Of a stretch of 64,000 bases of DNA, positions 49,366 to 61,119 are shown one piece after another. The stretch's first letter is position 1. Every line of letters begins with the position of its first letter. A program made the translations under genes and the position numbers. Location: assembly GCF_004664715.2 (NCBI RefSeq), contig NC_051069.1, forward strand, positions 9,387,001-9,451,000, read 5' to 3'. Source of the DNA: Peromyscus leucopus. Lineage: Eukaryota; Chordata; Mammalia; Rodentia; Cricetidae. Under the pieces are notes generated by a model. The model made no database searches. It was not told where the DNA came from and worked only from the letters and a program-made list of their open reading frames with translations.

Positions 49366-49797
49366 TGTTATAGAATATTATTTTAAGGTGTGTTACTTTT
49401 GTTTATGTTGCATTTGTTTAACTCTGTGAAGCTGTGTTACTGTGCCTGTCTAAAACACCTGACTGGTCTAATATAGAACTGAACAGCCAAGAGCAAGGCA
49501 GGAGAGAGAGAGACAGGCAGGGCTGGCAGGAAGAGAGAATATATAGAAAGGAGAAATCTGGGAGAAAAGGGAGGAAAGAGATGCAGAAATGAAAAGGAAG
49601 GAGCCAGAGAAGGAGGAGGACTTCAGAAGCCAGCCACCCAGCCACCCAGCTAAACAGATGTGATAATTAAAGTTAAGTAAAGCTGGCTAGAATTAAGCCA
49701 AGCTAAGGATGGGCATGCATAATTAAGAATAAGCCTGCATTTGTGATTTACTTGAGAGCTGGGTGGCAGGCCCCCCAAAAGAGCAAAAACAACAACA
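49366..49797 (+). mobile_element. 5' LTR of non-autonomous ERV (family A, mys-like)
   Basis: 432-bp LTR beginning tgttatagaatattatttta and ending gagcaaaaacaacaaca (TG...CA), with AATAA-type signal sequence. Its outer edge abuts the 6-bp duplication agactg (49360-49365), matched at 54607-54612 after the 3' LTR. Confidence 0.85.
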
Positions 49798-51970
49798 TTC
49801 TGGCATATCAGCTTGGGGTTTGAATATACATCTAGAGCCTGAGAAAGCTGAACAACAAGAAGAGCATACGGCTCCTTTAAGAGTTTCAGTAGGACACTTT
49901 CTGCTAATCACTGAGTCCTTGAGCGGCTAGTAAGTTAAATAGGAACAAAAAACTAAGTAAAAACACCTGCCACAGTGCAAGCATTGGCATTCTAGAGCTC
50001 TAGGAAGACTGAATGCAATTCTGGGTCACACAAACTTCCACTCCAGTTGTGAGTTTCATGCTTGGTTTTCATGACTTGAGAAGTGGGCAGAGCCAGCTGA
50101 GAGCCGCACTCGAGAATCCAGGTGTAGGTTAGCAGTATAAGGTTTGCTTGTATAGTCAAAAAAAGACTGAAGATATGCAATAAAAGAGGTTCAAATGGAA
50201 AAACCTCTAAGCAGGTTACAGTGTGTTTAACAATGTGTATAGGCTTAAGAAAAGGACAAGGGTATAGTCATAGAAAAAAAATGAATAGTTTATAAAATAA
50301 AGTCTTCAAAGAGAGAGTTAAAGAAAAAAGCCATGTAAGATGGGAAATACACAGGTTGTCTGGATCCTGTATGTTATTGTGTTGATTTTCAATTTTTTTG
50401 ATTGTTGAAAAGCAAAGGACAGCTGCAAAGAGACCTGGGATTGAAAGAGGGACTGTTGAAATAAATCAGCCTATATACTTTAGGAATGCCTTAACTTTTA
50501 AAAAGTCAAAAAATATATTTGTCAAATGGAAATCAAAAATGCTTTGGAGTTTTGTTCCCACAGGAGATGAGAGGCTGTGGATTCCTTCAGGGTTAATATG
50601 GATCAGGTTTGATCAGGCCAGACCTCCTGAATCTTGACAGGTGATATCAATCAGCAAAGGTTACTGCTGGTCTTCACAGGACTTGGTCATTATTTCAAAA
50701 TTTTCTCTCTGGGACCCTAATGATACTTTGTCTACAGACAGCATGAAGAAGTATGGAGAAAACTATGCCCACGTTCCCAAGAATTGGGGGGTGGGAGTAG
50801 CTGTTGGTTATTTGGTGGGTTACGGATGTCTGTTATCATTTAGGAGAATGTAGTATATTGATACAAATTTAAAGTTATTTTTGTTACATTATATATATGT
50901 TTCTACTCTTGTTTAAAGGATTTTTGTATATTGATAAAAATTTAAAGTTACTTTTGTTATAATATATTGTATATATATTTCTATTCTTGTTTAATAGTAC
51001 TTATACTTGTTTATCCTGTACTTATACAGTTTATTTAAAAATATAAGGTAAAATTCTAGTTTTTGAAAGCTGTTATAAACTATATAGGATAATCAGGAAA
51101 CATAGGTTAGTGATTAGTCATTTACAATAATCAAAATTGTAGATGTTAGGTATGCTTTCCAGATCATATAGATATATTTTAGATAGATAGATTGCCTTTA
51201 AACCTTTCATATACATACAGAATATGGCATTTAAATTTTTTTTGTTAACTTAGGACTTTTCATGACAATGAGACACATCTGCTCCTGGCAGCACCAATTT
51301 ACTTCAGAGATGATGGGCACTGAAGAAACTGCTTATGGAGTTTGCTTTCCTTGTGGCAAAGCTAGCCACTGAGCAAAGAAACTGCTTTTGCCTTTGACTG
51401 CTGACAATGTGCTGTGCAGACTGGACATACAGGACACACAAGAAAAAGAGTGTTTAATTTTTCCAAAACAAGGCAACACAGTCCTTCAAAATTCCTTTGT
51501 CACAGAAGAGCCTGCCAGACGTTCTGCAGAACATAGAGGAAAGTGACTGACAAACTTTGCCAAAACGAGGCAAAACAGTCCAAAATTCCTGCTTCATAGA
51601 AAAGTCTGCCAGATACTATGGGCCTGTAGGCTGAAGATGGATTCCCCAACATTGCAGAGGAACTTTGGGTGACTGTCCAGGCAGCCAAATGTCTCTGTTG
51701 TTAGGTAATATTACATCCTTCTGGGCCTTTGATGGAGTTGAAGACTAGATAGTTATACTTGCAGATTTTTTGTAGTTATGATAGTAAGTTAGGTGTAAAA
51801 CTTTGGATTCACTAAGATAGGATAGATAATGTATTATTATCTCTGAATATGCTAACTACATATGAGCAGAATATTGTGAATGTAATCCTTACTTGATAAT
51901 TGTTATTATATATAGTCTTACTATGTTTAAGTTAAAACCTCTTTTTAATTAGACAAAAAGGAGAAAATGA
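49798..51970 (+). mobile_element. Internal region of non-autonomous ERV
   Basis: 2.17 kb between the two LTRs. A degenerate primer-binding site (tggcatatcagcttgggg, 49801-49818) starts it. It vaguely resembles a tRNA-Lys site; this is uncertain. A polypurine tract (acaaaaaggagaaaatga, 51953-51970) ends it. Only short ORFs occur (79 and 70 codons at 50398-50637 and 50641-50853), with no gag, protease or reverse transcriptase motif, so it must have been mobilised in trans. Total unit length near 3 kb recalls the Peromyscus mys family, an inference only. Confidence 0.75.
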
Positions 51971-52656
51971 TGTAGAATATTATTTTGAGGTTGTTACTTT
52001 TGATTATGTTGCATTTGTTTAAATCTGTGAAGTTGTGTTACTGTGCCAGTCTAAAATATCTAACTGGTCTAATAAAAAACTGAACGGCTAATAGCAAGGC
52101 AGGAGAAAAGATAGGCAGGGCTGGAAGGCAGAGAGAATATAAAGAGGAAGAAAAGAGATGGAGAGGTGAAAAAAGGAGGAGCCAGGGAAGGAGGTGGACC
52201 CAGGGGCCAGCTACACAGCAAGCCACGGAGTAAGAGTAAGATTTACAGAAGTAAGAGAACAGGAAGAGCCCAGAGGCAAAAGGTAGACAGGATAAATTAA
52301 GAAAAGCTGGCTAGAAACTAAGCCAAGCTAGGTATTTATACCGGGTATTTATAATTAAGAAAAAGCCTCCGTGTTGTTATTGATATTTTACTCTTCTGTG
52401 GGGGCCCACCACTCTACTCCCAAATAAATCACACACAGAGGCTTATTCTTAATTATGAATGCCTAGTCTTAGCTAGGTTTAGTTTCTTGCCAGCTCTCCT
52501 TAACTTATCCCATCTACCTTTTGCCTCTGGGCTTTTCCAGTTCTCTTACTTCTGTTGCTGGTTGTGTAGCTGGGTAGCTGGCCCCTGATGTCCTTCTCCT
52601 TCTCTGGCTCATCCTAGATCTTAGATCCCTCCTCCCAGTTTTCTCCCTCTATATCC

Positions 52657-54389
52657 TATGGTGATATTTTTTTGTGCTGAAATGTGATTTTATTTGAATG
52701 TTAATAAAATTGCCTGGAGATCAGAGCTAAGAGCCATGTAGCAGAAGTCTGGTAGTGGTAACACATGCCCTTAATCCGATCACATGGCAGGCAGAATGTG
52801 TGTTCAAGGACACAGCCAAGCGGTGACCTGAACCTTTAATCTCGGTATGAACCATAGAGACCTGGAGGTCTGTATAGACAGGCAGTGACGAGGAAGTCAT
52901 ATGGTTGGGTTTACAGCCAATGAGAAGGCAGAATAGAAAGGCAATAAAAAGACAGGACACAGGAAGAAGGTCTCTCTCTGAGGGGAAGGACAGCAGCGAG
53001 TGGTAAGATAAGATGGTCTTAGCTCTAGGATACTGCTCTAGGATACTGCTCTAGGATACTGGCTTTAACTCTTTATTTGGCTCTGTGTTTCTTTTTTTTT
53101 CTTTTATTATTATTTTATTTTACAATACAATTCAGTTCTACATATCAGCCACGGATTCCCTTGTTCTCCCCCCTCCCGCCCCTCTCCCCTTCCCCCCAGC
53201 CCACCCCCCCATTCCCACCTCCTCCAGGGCAAAGCCTCCCCCGAGGACTGAGATCAACCTGGTAGACTCAGTCCAGGCAGGTCCAGTCCCCTCCTCCCAG
53301 GCTGAGCCAAGCAACCCTGCATAAGCCCCAGGTTTCAAACAGCCAACTCATGCAATGAGCACAGGATCTGGTCCCACTGCCTGGATGCCTCCCAAACAGA
53401 TCAAGCCAATCAACTATCCCACCCATTCAGAGGGCCTGATCCAGTTGGGGGCCCCTCAGCCATTGGTTCATAGTTCATGTGTTTCCATTCATTTGGCTAT
53501 TTGTCCCTGTGCTTTATCCAACCTTGATTTCAACAATTCTCGATCATATAAACCCTCTTCTTTCTCGCTAATTAGACTCCCGGCGCTCCACCCGGGGCCT
53601 AGCCGTGGATCTCTGCATCCAGATCCCTCAGTCGTTGGATGGGGTTTCAAGCACGACAATTAGGGTGTTTGGCCATCCCATCACCAGAGTAGGTCAGTTT
53701 GGGCTGTCTCTCGACCATTGCCAGCAGTCTATTGTGGGGGTATCTTTGTGGATTTCTGTGGGCCTCTCTAGCACTTTGCTTCTACCTATTCTCATGTGGT
53801 CTTCATTTATCATGGTCTCCTATTCCTTGTTCTCCCTCTCTGTTCTTGATCCAGCTGGGATCTCCCACTCCCCCAAGCTCTCTTTCCCTCGACCCTTGCC
53901 CTTCATTACTCCCACTCATGTACAGGCTGTTCATGTAGATCTCATCCATTTCTTCGTCATTGGGTGATCCCTGTGTCTTTCTTGGGGTCCTGTTTTCCAG
54001 GTAGCCTCCATATACCCAAGGATTGATCAATCATACCACAAGAGCACTTGCTCAGCTATGTTTATATCAGCATTGTTTGTAATAGCCAAAACCTGGAAAC
54101 AACCTAGATGCCCTTCAACTGAAGAATGGATAAATAAAATGTGGTACATATACACAATGGAATACTACTCAGCAGAGAAAAGCAATGACATCATGAGGTT
54201 TTCAGGCAAATGGATGGATCTAGAAAAAAATCATCCTGAGTGAGGTAACCCAGACTCAGAAAGACAAACATGGTATGTACTCACTCATAGGAGGATACTA
54301 GATGTGGAACAAGGATGACTGGACTGCTACTCACATCACCAAGGCTCTGTGTTTCTTAGTTAATAAGACCATTTAGAATTATATCTACA
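52657..54389 (+). mobile_element. Solo LTR of family B inside the inverted LTR
   Basis: Two pieces, 52657-53093 and 54358-54389 (about 469 bp), start tatggtgatatttttttgtg and end gaattatatctaca. The 6-bp duplication atatcc lies at 52651-52656 and 54390-54395. A triple tandem of gctctaggatact occurs at 53022-53060. It is split by an L1. Confidence 0.8.
53094..54342 (-). mobile_element. Twin-primed (5'-inverted) rodent L1
   Basis: 53094 to about 54026 is antisense L1 3' UTR with its tail as a T run at the left. From about 54028 the sequence is sense L1 ORF2 C-terminus (translated YIYTMEYYSAEKSNDIMRF). A 15-bp perfect duplication ggctctgtgtttctt (53079-53093 and 54343-54357) flanks the whole, so both halves came from one event with 5' inversion. 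Confidence 0.92.
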
Positions 54390-54618
54390 ATATCCCCTCT
54401 CTGCCTGCCAGCCCCGCCTATCCTTTCTCCTGCCTTGCTATTGGCCAGTTCTTTATTGAACCATTAGGTGTTTAACACAGCTTCACAGAGTTCAACAAAT
54501 GCAACATAAAAAAAGTAACACAGCTTAAAATAATATTCTACTACACCTCTGTGTGATTTATTTGGGAGCTGAATGGTGGGCCCCCAAAAAAGAGCAAAAC
54601 CAAACAAGACTGTGTTAC

Positions 54619-55627
54619 TATCGGGGACTATGGAGATCCAGCCCCTCGATAATCCCCTCCCAGGGTCCGGGAAGAATCTACAACCAGCTGATAATTAATC
54701 TTTGATGAAAAGAAATGAATCTATGTACACGAAACTCCTTAGTTCATACACTTTATTCTTCTGTGATAGTTCTCTCTCTACACAGCTTCTATTCTGCTCT
54801 CATGTCTAGCTCCTTTCTTGCCTGATTTCTCTCTATATTTATCTACTGTCCCCTCTAGGTTCTATCTTAATTCCTACATCTAGTTCTGTCCTTCTAGGTT
54901 CTCATCTATCTCGTTCTTTCCCCTATCAGCTCCTCTCCCATCTCCTTCTCTCTCATCTGGGTCTTCCTCACCTTGTTCTTCCCCATCTGGTTCTTCCTCA
55001 TCTTCCATCTCATTCCTCTAGTACTCTCTTATGACCCTTCAATCTAGTTCTTCCCCATCTCAGTTTGTTCCTCTCAAGTTCTTACCCATCTAGTTCTTCC
55101 ATTCTCTTTTCTCTTCTCTCCCGGTGCCCTGGAAGTCCCGGTATACAAAGGGAGGGTCCAAGCTAAATTGTGTAAAGCTATTACTTAACGTCCACCTCTC
55201 CTAGGCGGTGTCTCCTTGTGGAATTTACCTTAAGTCAGGAGATTTGCATGTGGGCTGCTATCATTGTTATCCTCGAAGTTGGGTGCCCCCCTGGGTGGTG
55301 TTTCCTGTAGTCCTTGAAAGTGGCTAAGGGAGATAATCTTATTCCAGAGAAAGCCTTTCAAGAGGCTGTTCTCCAAATACCTGGAATGTGTATGTCCAGA
55401 GAGTGATCAGTCCACACTGTTAGCCCTTCTTAGGGAAAAGTCAATTGGAAAAACCATGAAGGCACACATGATTTTCATAACAGAATACAGCTGATATATA
55501 ACAAGCCAAGTAACACCAAAAACTCCTTGGGATTTGGCTTCCTCTGGAGGAATTCTCTGATTCCTCCAGGTAGTGACTTTGCTATAACCAGCTGAGTTCT
55601 TTTGATACATTCCTGTGGCCTGCAGCA
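54619..55627 (-). mobile_element. Long ERV LTR (family C), inverted and internally deleted
   Basis: Minus-strand reading starts tgctgcaggccacaggaatg and ends ccccgata, flanked by a perfect 6-bp duplication tgttac (54613-54618 and 55628-55633). It lacks about 730 bp present in the copy at 41949-43685. Its left duplication directly abuts the right duplication of the ERV at 49366-54606. Confidence 0.8.
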
Positions 55628-55633
55628 TGTTAC

Positions 55634-57150
55634 CTACATTTATATCTGAATCTGACACTTTTAAACTGTTGACAAGCCATGAGTTTGTTATAGTTCTGCT
55701 TATGTAGGTTCAGATTCCAGCTTGTCTTGGCTGCACATGACACTACCCTCCTAATCCCTGAAATTATTTCCCCAGTGTGGCAATGAGGAAATGATACACT
55801 GCTGAGAACTCTTTATATGAGACAATAGATACAAACCAACCAAGATATAATAAATGCTCAGCGATTGGTGGATATTATGACATTGTTATTAGTACCCTCT
55901 AGCTTAAGAAACTAAAACATGGACATACAGGTAAAATGGTGTTTCATACAAGGAAAAACATAAATGCAGATCAACTTTTTGAAAGTTTTCTCCAAAAGGG
56001 GGAAAATGGAGAAAATGTAGTATGATGAGATAGAAGTGAAAATCCTGTTCCATCTGAAAATATCACAGAATTTCACTTCAAAAACCTTTACTGATGAATC
56101 ATAAATCAGTGACGACTGCTATATTTCCATTATAAAATGATTCAGGGCCCCTTTAAATGGAGAGCTCCCCTAGGGCAGTATTTGTTTATAGATCATTAAC
56201 TACTTGACAGTGGGACTGGGGAGGCTCAGAGACAGTTAAAGGGTTAAAAGCCACTGTCAGTTGAAGACCAGCAATGGAGCCAGCACACCTTTGGGATTTG
56301 ATCTGAAAATGATTCATGTTACAAAAACGCCACAGACTTTTCACAAATATGTCTGTCAATAAGGTTCCTTTTAATAGCAGGGCAATAACTTTGATCCATG
56401 CATAATATGAATTTGAATTTATTTGGCCATCTTTTCAAGGGCAACTCCAAACACTGACTATGTATTATGAAGATTTGCAATCCTGGGAGCATGCCCATGT
56501 GATAGACTCCATTATCTTTCAGCATATATGGTTATCTGGTTTACAAAGTTATAAACGTATCTTCTTGCCAGATTTCAGAGTGCCAACACTTATATCAGAC
56601 AATGGGAGTCGAACTGCCTTTAATGAAAAGCTCACTGGTAGCCAGAGGCCAGGGATTTTCTACTTGATTTTGATAGATGATCTTGGATACATTTCATACC
56701 TATTTTGCAGTTTAATTTTGCCAACTGCCCAAATTAACATTTTAACCAAATTAGACTAAAACCACTGAACCTACATAGTATAAGTTTCTTTCTCCAACAT
56801 CCCTTAAATATACTATTTGTATTCACTTTCATCCATCCCCAATTATTCAAGACTAGCTCTTACAACATGCCAAGTGCTGCCCTAGGTACTGGAGTCACAA
56901 AGGTTTAGAAATCACACATATATCCTCAACACTGAAAGTTTATATCACAGTTAAGGGAGACACCAAGAGAGTGTTTAGATACAAGGTGTTTGGAGACAAA
57001 GTCATCAGATCCACTACTAACAGTAAATATTTTGCCAGAGTAATTCTTAGTGACATGCTTTACAACAGCAGCCCCAGCAAATGGCCAATTCCTTGGAGCT
57101 GTCAGAACATCAATGAGTTCAGAAGACTCAAGATCTGGATAAGAATACCG
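55634..57150. other. Intergenic unique sequence
   Basis: No gene or classifiable repeat was seen. Several 60-100-codon ORFs (for example 56460-56759) lack any recognisable motif or start context and are treated as chance. Confidence 0.5.
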
Positions 57151-57156
57151 GATTCT

Positions 57157-57346
57157 AGGGCTGGAGGGATATCTCAGTGGTTAAAAGCATTGGCTACTCT
57201 TCCAAAGGACCCGGGTTCACTTCCCAGCACCTGTCTATAACTCTAATTCCAGGGCTTCTGACACCCACACATAGACATACATGCAGGCAAAACACCAATG
57301 AACATAAAATAAAAATAAATATTTAAAAATAAAGAATACAGCATTC
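57157..57346 (+). mobile_element. B2/B3 SINE
   Basis: Head gggctggagggatatctcag, then tggttaaaagcattggctac, body ccgggttcacttcccagcac, tail acataaaataaaaataaata. Confidence 0.88.
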
Positions 57347-58097
57347 CCTTCCTTTCCGAGCAACTTCTTCCATGAAGATAATATTGCATAAAGCCCATAT
57401 ATATTGTCCTTGACAATATGACATAAGTACAGGATGGAGCAGTAAGTACTGTTTGCCACTGATGAGAGTAGGATAATTAACGAATATTTATTTGGCTGTT
57501 TTTAGTGTTGAGCTTGGCTTAGAGGGCATTGAGTCATTACGCAGAGATGGGTGTGAGGAAGCCTGGGTCTGAAGCTACTTTGGTACCTGTGATTACATCT
57601 AACAATGATGGAGTAAGATTGCACAAAATCATCTCCTTAGTCTTACTTTCCTGAACCAAAAGTCATTAAGCCCCAAACAGGAAATTCTAAATTAAATCTT
57701 AAATATAAACATTTTAATCTCACATTTTTATACCCTCTGTCTTTTACTAACATGCTGACATATGCATGGTAGTAGTATGATTTCCTTAATTTTTCCTCTG
57801 AGAATGTAAGTGAATTAAAATCTACATCCTAACCTTGCTCTGTTTTAAATCACATTATTACAATACAGTGGTGTTTGCTTATCTACAGAGGATACTTCCC
57901 AAGATGCCCCAGAAAATATCTGAAACCTCAGATATACTGAACCCTATATGTCCTGCTTTTTCCTATACATACATATTGATCAAAAATATTAATTTATAAA
58001 TAAGTTGGTAATGAGTTATTAAAAATTAAATATAAGAATTATAACAATATACTGTAATAAGTTATCAGGACCTCCCTCTAAGATTGTAAAACAACAT

Positions 58098-58245
58098 GAG
58101 AGCTGGGTGTGGTGATGCACACCTACAATTCCTGCTACTTGAGAGGTTGAGGTGGCAGGACTGCTTCAGTTCCTAAGTCTCAGGTCAGCCTGGGTGACAA
58201 CTGAGACCCTGTCTCAAAGTACAAACAAAAAAGCAAGCAAACAAA
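58098..58245 (+). mobile_element. Old B1/PB1-like SINE
   Basis: gagctgggtgtggtgatgca, ctgctacttgagaggttgag and gtgacaactgagaccctgtc follow a monomeric 7SL-derived element. Confidence 0.7.
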
Positions 58246-58365
58246 AAGACCATACAATAAAAGATGAAAATAAATATTGTGTGCCCCCCCATACACAATA
58301 ACATATCCACAAGATTAGGTGTAAAGTGATATTTTTTCTCTGGATCCCTAATAAACACTAACAAT

Positions 58366-58440
58366 AAGGGTTGGGGATGTAGTTCAGTAGAACAGTTGCT
58401 TAGCACATACGAGGTGCTGAATATGCGCCACACAACTGAA
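58366..58440 (+). mobile_element. ID-type SINE
   Basis: agggttggggatgtagttca, then gcttagcacatacgaggtgc, tRNA-like ID head, diverged. Confidence 0.65.
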
Positions 58441-58574
58441 AACACTAATAAGATATACAACCATGGACATAGAGTTGATATGTGTAGTTCACAGATCAAG
58501 TATTACAAATATGAATGGTGACACTGTAAATATTCTAGTAAATGTGCTTTGGAGAGCATAATTCACAATTGATG

Positions 58575-58905
58575 TTAGGTATTGTCACAAACTGAATGTG
58601 TTTCCCTCCACATACATCCAAGCTCATATGGTGAAGCCAAAACCCTAGGATGACTGCAACTGGAAACAGGGCCTGAGAAGAGGTGCTCACCAAAGTGGAG
58701 CTGAAACCTGAGAGGGACCGGAAAAAGTAGGTCCACCAAATAAGGATACAGTGATAAGGCAGCCATCTGCAAGCCAGGAAGACAACTCTCAGGGGAGTGG
58801 AACTGGTCAATACCTTGGATAGCCCGAGTTACCACCCAGAGAATGAAATTTTTGTTATGGTAGCCCAAATAAAACAATATAGGTATAGACATAGGAGTAG
58901 TGCAA
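58575..58905 (+). mobile_element. Ancient MaLR-type LTR
   Basis: ctgaatgtgtttccctccac, ctcatatggtgaagccaaaa and gcagccatctgcaagccagg follow an MLT1/MST-like order. Confidence 0.5.
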
Positions 58906-59013
58906 GATCATAAGGCATGCATATATTCACCTAAAGTATATCTGGCAAAGCCATGTATATGAGGAGGACAGAACATAGCAAGTTCAAGGTCAGCCTGGGA
59001 AATATAACAAGAC

Positions 59014-59015
<2 letters not shown>

Positions 59016-59075
<60 letters not shown>
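59016..59075 (+). repeat. (CA)n microsatellite
   Basis: About 29 units. A short B1-like right end (caaggtcagcctgggaaata, then acaagac) precedes it. Confidence 0.95.
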
Positions 59076-59077
<2 letters not shown>

Positions 59078-59111
59078 GAGAGGAGGATCAGGGGGTAAGA
59101 ATTCCACTTTG

Positions 59112-59342
59112 CTGGAGAGATGGCTCAGGGCTGAGAGCACTGGCTGCTCTTTTAGAGGAGCAGGGTTGGAGCAGGGTTCAATTCCTAGCACTTACATAGT
59201 GGTTCACAACCAGCAGTAATTCCAGTCCCAACTGATCTGATGCCCTCTCCTGGCTTCTACTGGCACAAGACATGCACATAGTGCACAGACATGCAGGCAG
59301 GTAAGACACCCAAATATATAAAATATAAAGAAATAAGTCTTA
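59112..59342 (+). mobile_element. B2/B3 SINE
   Basis: Head gctggagagatggctcaggg, body gggttcaattcctagcact, tail tataaagaaataagtctt. Confidence 0.88.
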
Positions 59343-60196
59343 AAAAAATCCATTTGCTGCACTTTGAAAAATTTTTCTCCATATCCTCAACCCTCAGAAT
59401 TTTCAGTCTTTTCAACTTTGGCCATTCTAAAGGGTATGTGATGCTACTGTATTGTGACTTTAATTTCCACTTCTCAAATGATGCTTTATTATGTATATTT
59501 TACACATTTATTGCATACCAGGATGTCTTCACTTCTGATATGTACAGTTCTCTTTCTATTGGATTGCCTTTTCCTTAATGATTTTAGGAGAATATTTTAA
59601 TATTTAGGAGACTATTCTATATACATATATATAACAAACAATTTGCATGATTAGAAGACTCCCAAGTTTTGGCATATTAGTGGGGTGAACACAATGTTTG
59701 TTGACATATTTCTGGTCTGTATAATATTCTAAAATGGAGAATGGCCCACCATCTATCTACTTTCATTAGAAGAACGTTTTACATTAGACTAGAAAAGAGA
59801 GGGAGAGTCAAACAGCCTTGCATTAGGGAAAATCTTTACCTGTGATGAGGTTGACCCAACACAGCATCGACCAACATTAGTCCTTCTGATCACTAGCACT
59901 TTTCAAAGCCTGCATAATGACAAAAAATGGTGAACTTATGTAATATCTGGTTATCTATATCAGTGGGCTTTGTTTTTTTTTTAAATCTCATATGCCACAG
60001 AACCTAGAGTTTCTCAGACATGCTGTATCCCAGGATCTCAGTACGAGTTTAACTCAATTTCATTTTTAATTGAATTTTTATATCATCAAAAAGTCTATAA
60101 TGCCCAAAGTTAACACATTGCTATCTGACCACATGTTAATTTGATGTTAGGTTAGTTTAGTGTAGTTCTCATAATTAATTTCCTGTTGCCATTTGA

Positions 60197-60242
<46 letters not shown>

Positions 60243-60290
60243 GATAGATGGATGGATGGATGGATGGATGGATGGATGGATGGATAGATA
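60197..60290 (+). repeat. (GATA)n-(GATG)n compound microsatellite
   Basis: About 45 bp of ATAG is followed by about 40 bp of ATGG, ending in gatagata. Confidence 0.95.
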
Positions 60291-60960
60291 AAACAGAAGC
60301 ATGTGCTCTTGCTTAAGGTGAAACATTAAAAGTCCACTTTTTAAAAAATTGTTTCTCTGGAAAGATCAGGATTTTCCTGAATAGCAAACAGCCAAAGCAG
60401 AAGATGTAGGAAAGAATAGAAACTATAATTGTCACTGTTTTACAATTTAAAAAACCACAGTTGAAAGTGCAGTGACAGTGGACCTGGCCGGGCATCCTCA
60501 CTACGAAAGTTCTCGGTCTGCTCTTACCTATGTCTTCACGGTCCAGGCTCCCTCCATTCTTTCCCACTTTCTGAATCTGGTTCTGCAAGTGCCACGTTTT
60601 ATTATTTTATCTACTTGATTTACCTCTAATAAATCCTCTCCCCACTCAAAACAAAACCCAAAGACAACAAACCATCCTTGATTTTGTTGTGGTGCCAGTT
60701 TACCTACGATATTACTATTAAAAACATAAATTTATAAGTGTTTAAAAATAAACTCATTGCACTTATAATTTACTTTACATGTTGGAATTCTGTGACAGAT
60801 TCTGTCTGAAAAAGGACTCTACTGTTTTTAAAACTTTGAAAATGATGGTACTGCAGCATCTCCCCACCTCCCTTCAATAATCCTCCTAGTTATTCTTCTT
60901 CATAGCTAAACATATCATGCCTCCAACTAAATTTTATTTCTGAAAAAAAATTGGTATCTA

Positions 60961-61119
60961 GCCGGGCGGTGGTGGCGCACGCCTTTAATCCCAGCACTCG
61001 GGAGGCAGAGCCAGGCGGATCTCTGTGAGTTCGAGGCCAGCCTGGGCTACAGAGTGAGTTCCAGGAAAAGGCGCAAAGCTACACAGAGAAACCCTGTCTC
61101 GAAAAAAACCAAAAAAAAA
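60961..61119 (+). mobile_element. B1 SINE, youngest-looking full-length copy
   Basis: A complete B1 from gccgggcggtggtggcgcac to cctgtctcgaaaaaaacc. A perfect 18-bp duplication aaaaaaaattggtatcta flanks it (60943-60960 and 61120-61137). Confidence 0.97.

Larger units (their letters stand above)
52374..54545 (-). mobile_element. Inverted solo LTR of family A inside the 3' LTR
   Basis: Reverse-oriented family A LTR in two pieces, 52374-52656 and 54396-54545 (283 + 150 = 433 bp, matching the 432-bp 5' LTR). The flanks cctccgtg and cctctgtg form a 7/8 target duplication. It is split by LTR family B. Confidence 0.82.
51971..54606 (+). mobile_element. 3' LTR of the ERV, split by nested insertions
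   Basis: LTR family A resumes at tgtagaatattattttgagg, is interrupted after cctccgtg (52366-52373), and continues from cctctgtg (54546-54553) to its end at caaaaccaaaca (54606). Removing the insertion leaves about 456 bp, close to the 432-bp 5' LTR. Confidence 0.85.

Noticed and set aside
53605..53967. 120-codon ORF in the 54-kb region
   Set aside because: Antisense to L1 3' UTR inside the twin-primed L1. Not coding in the element's own orientation.
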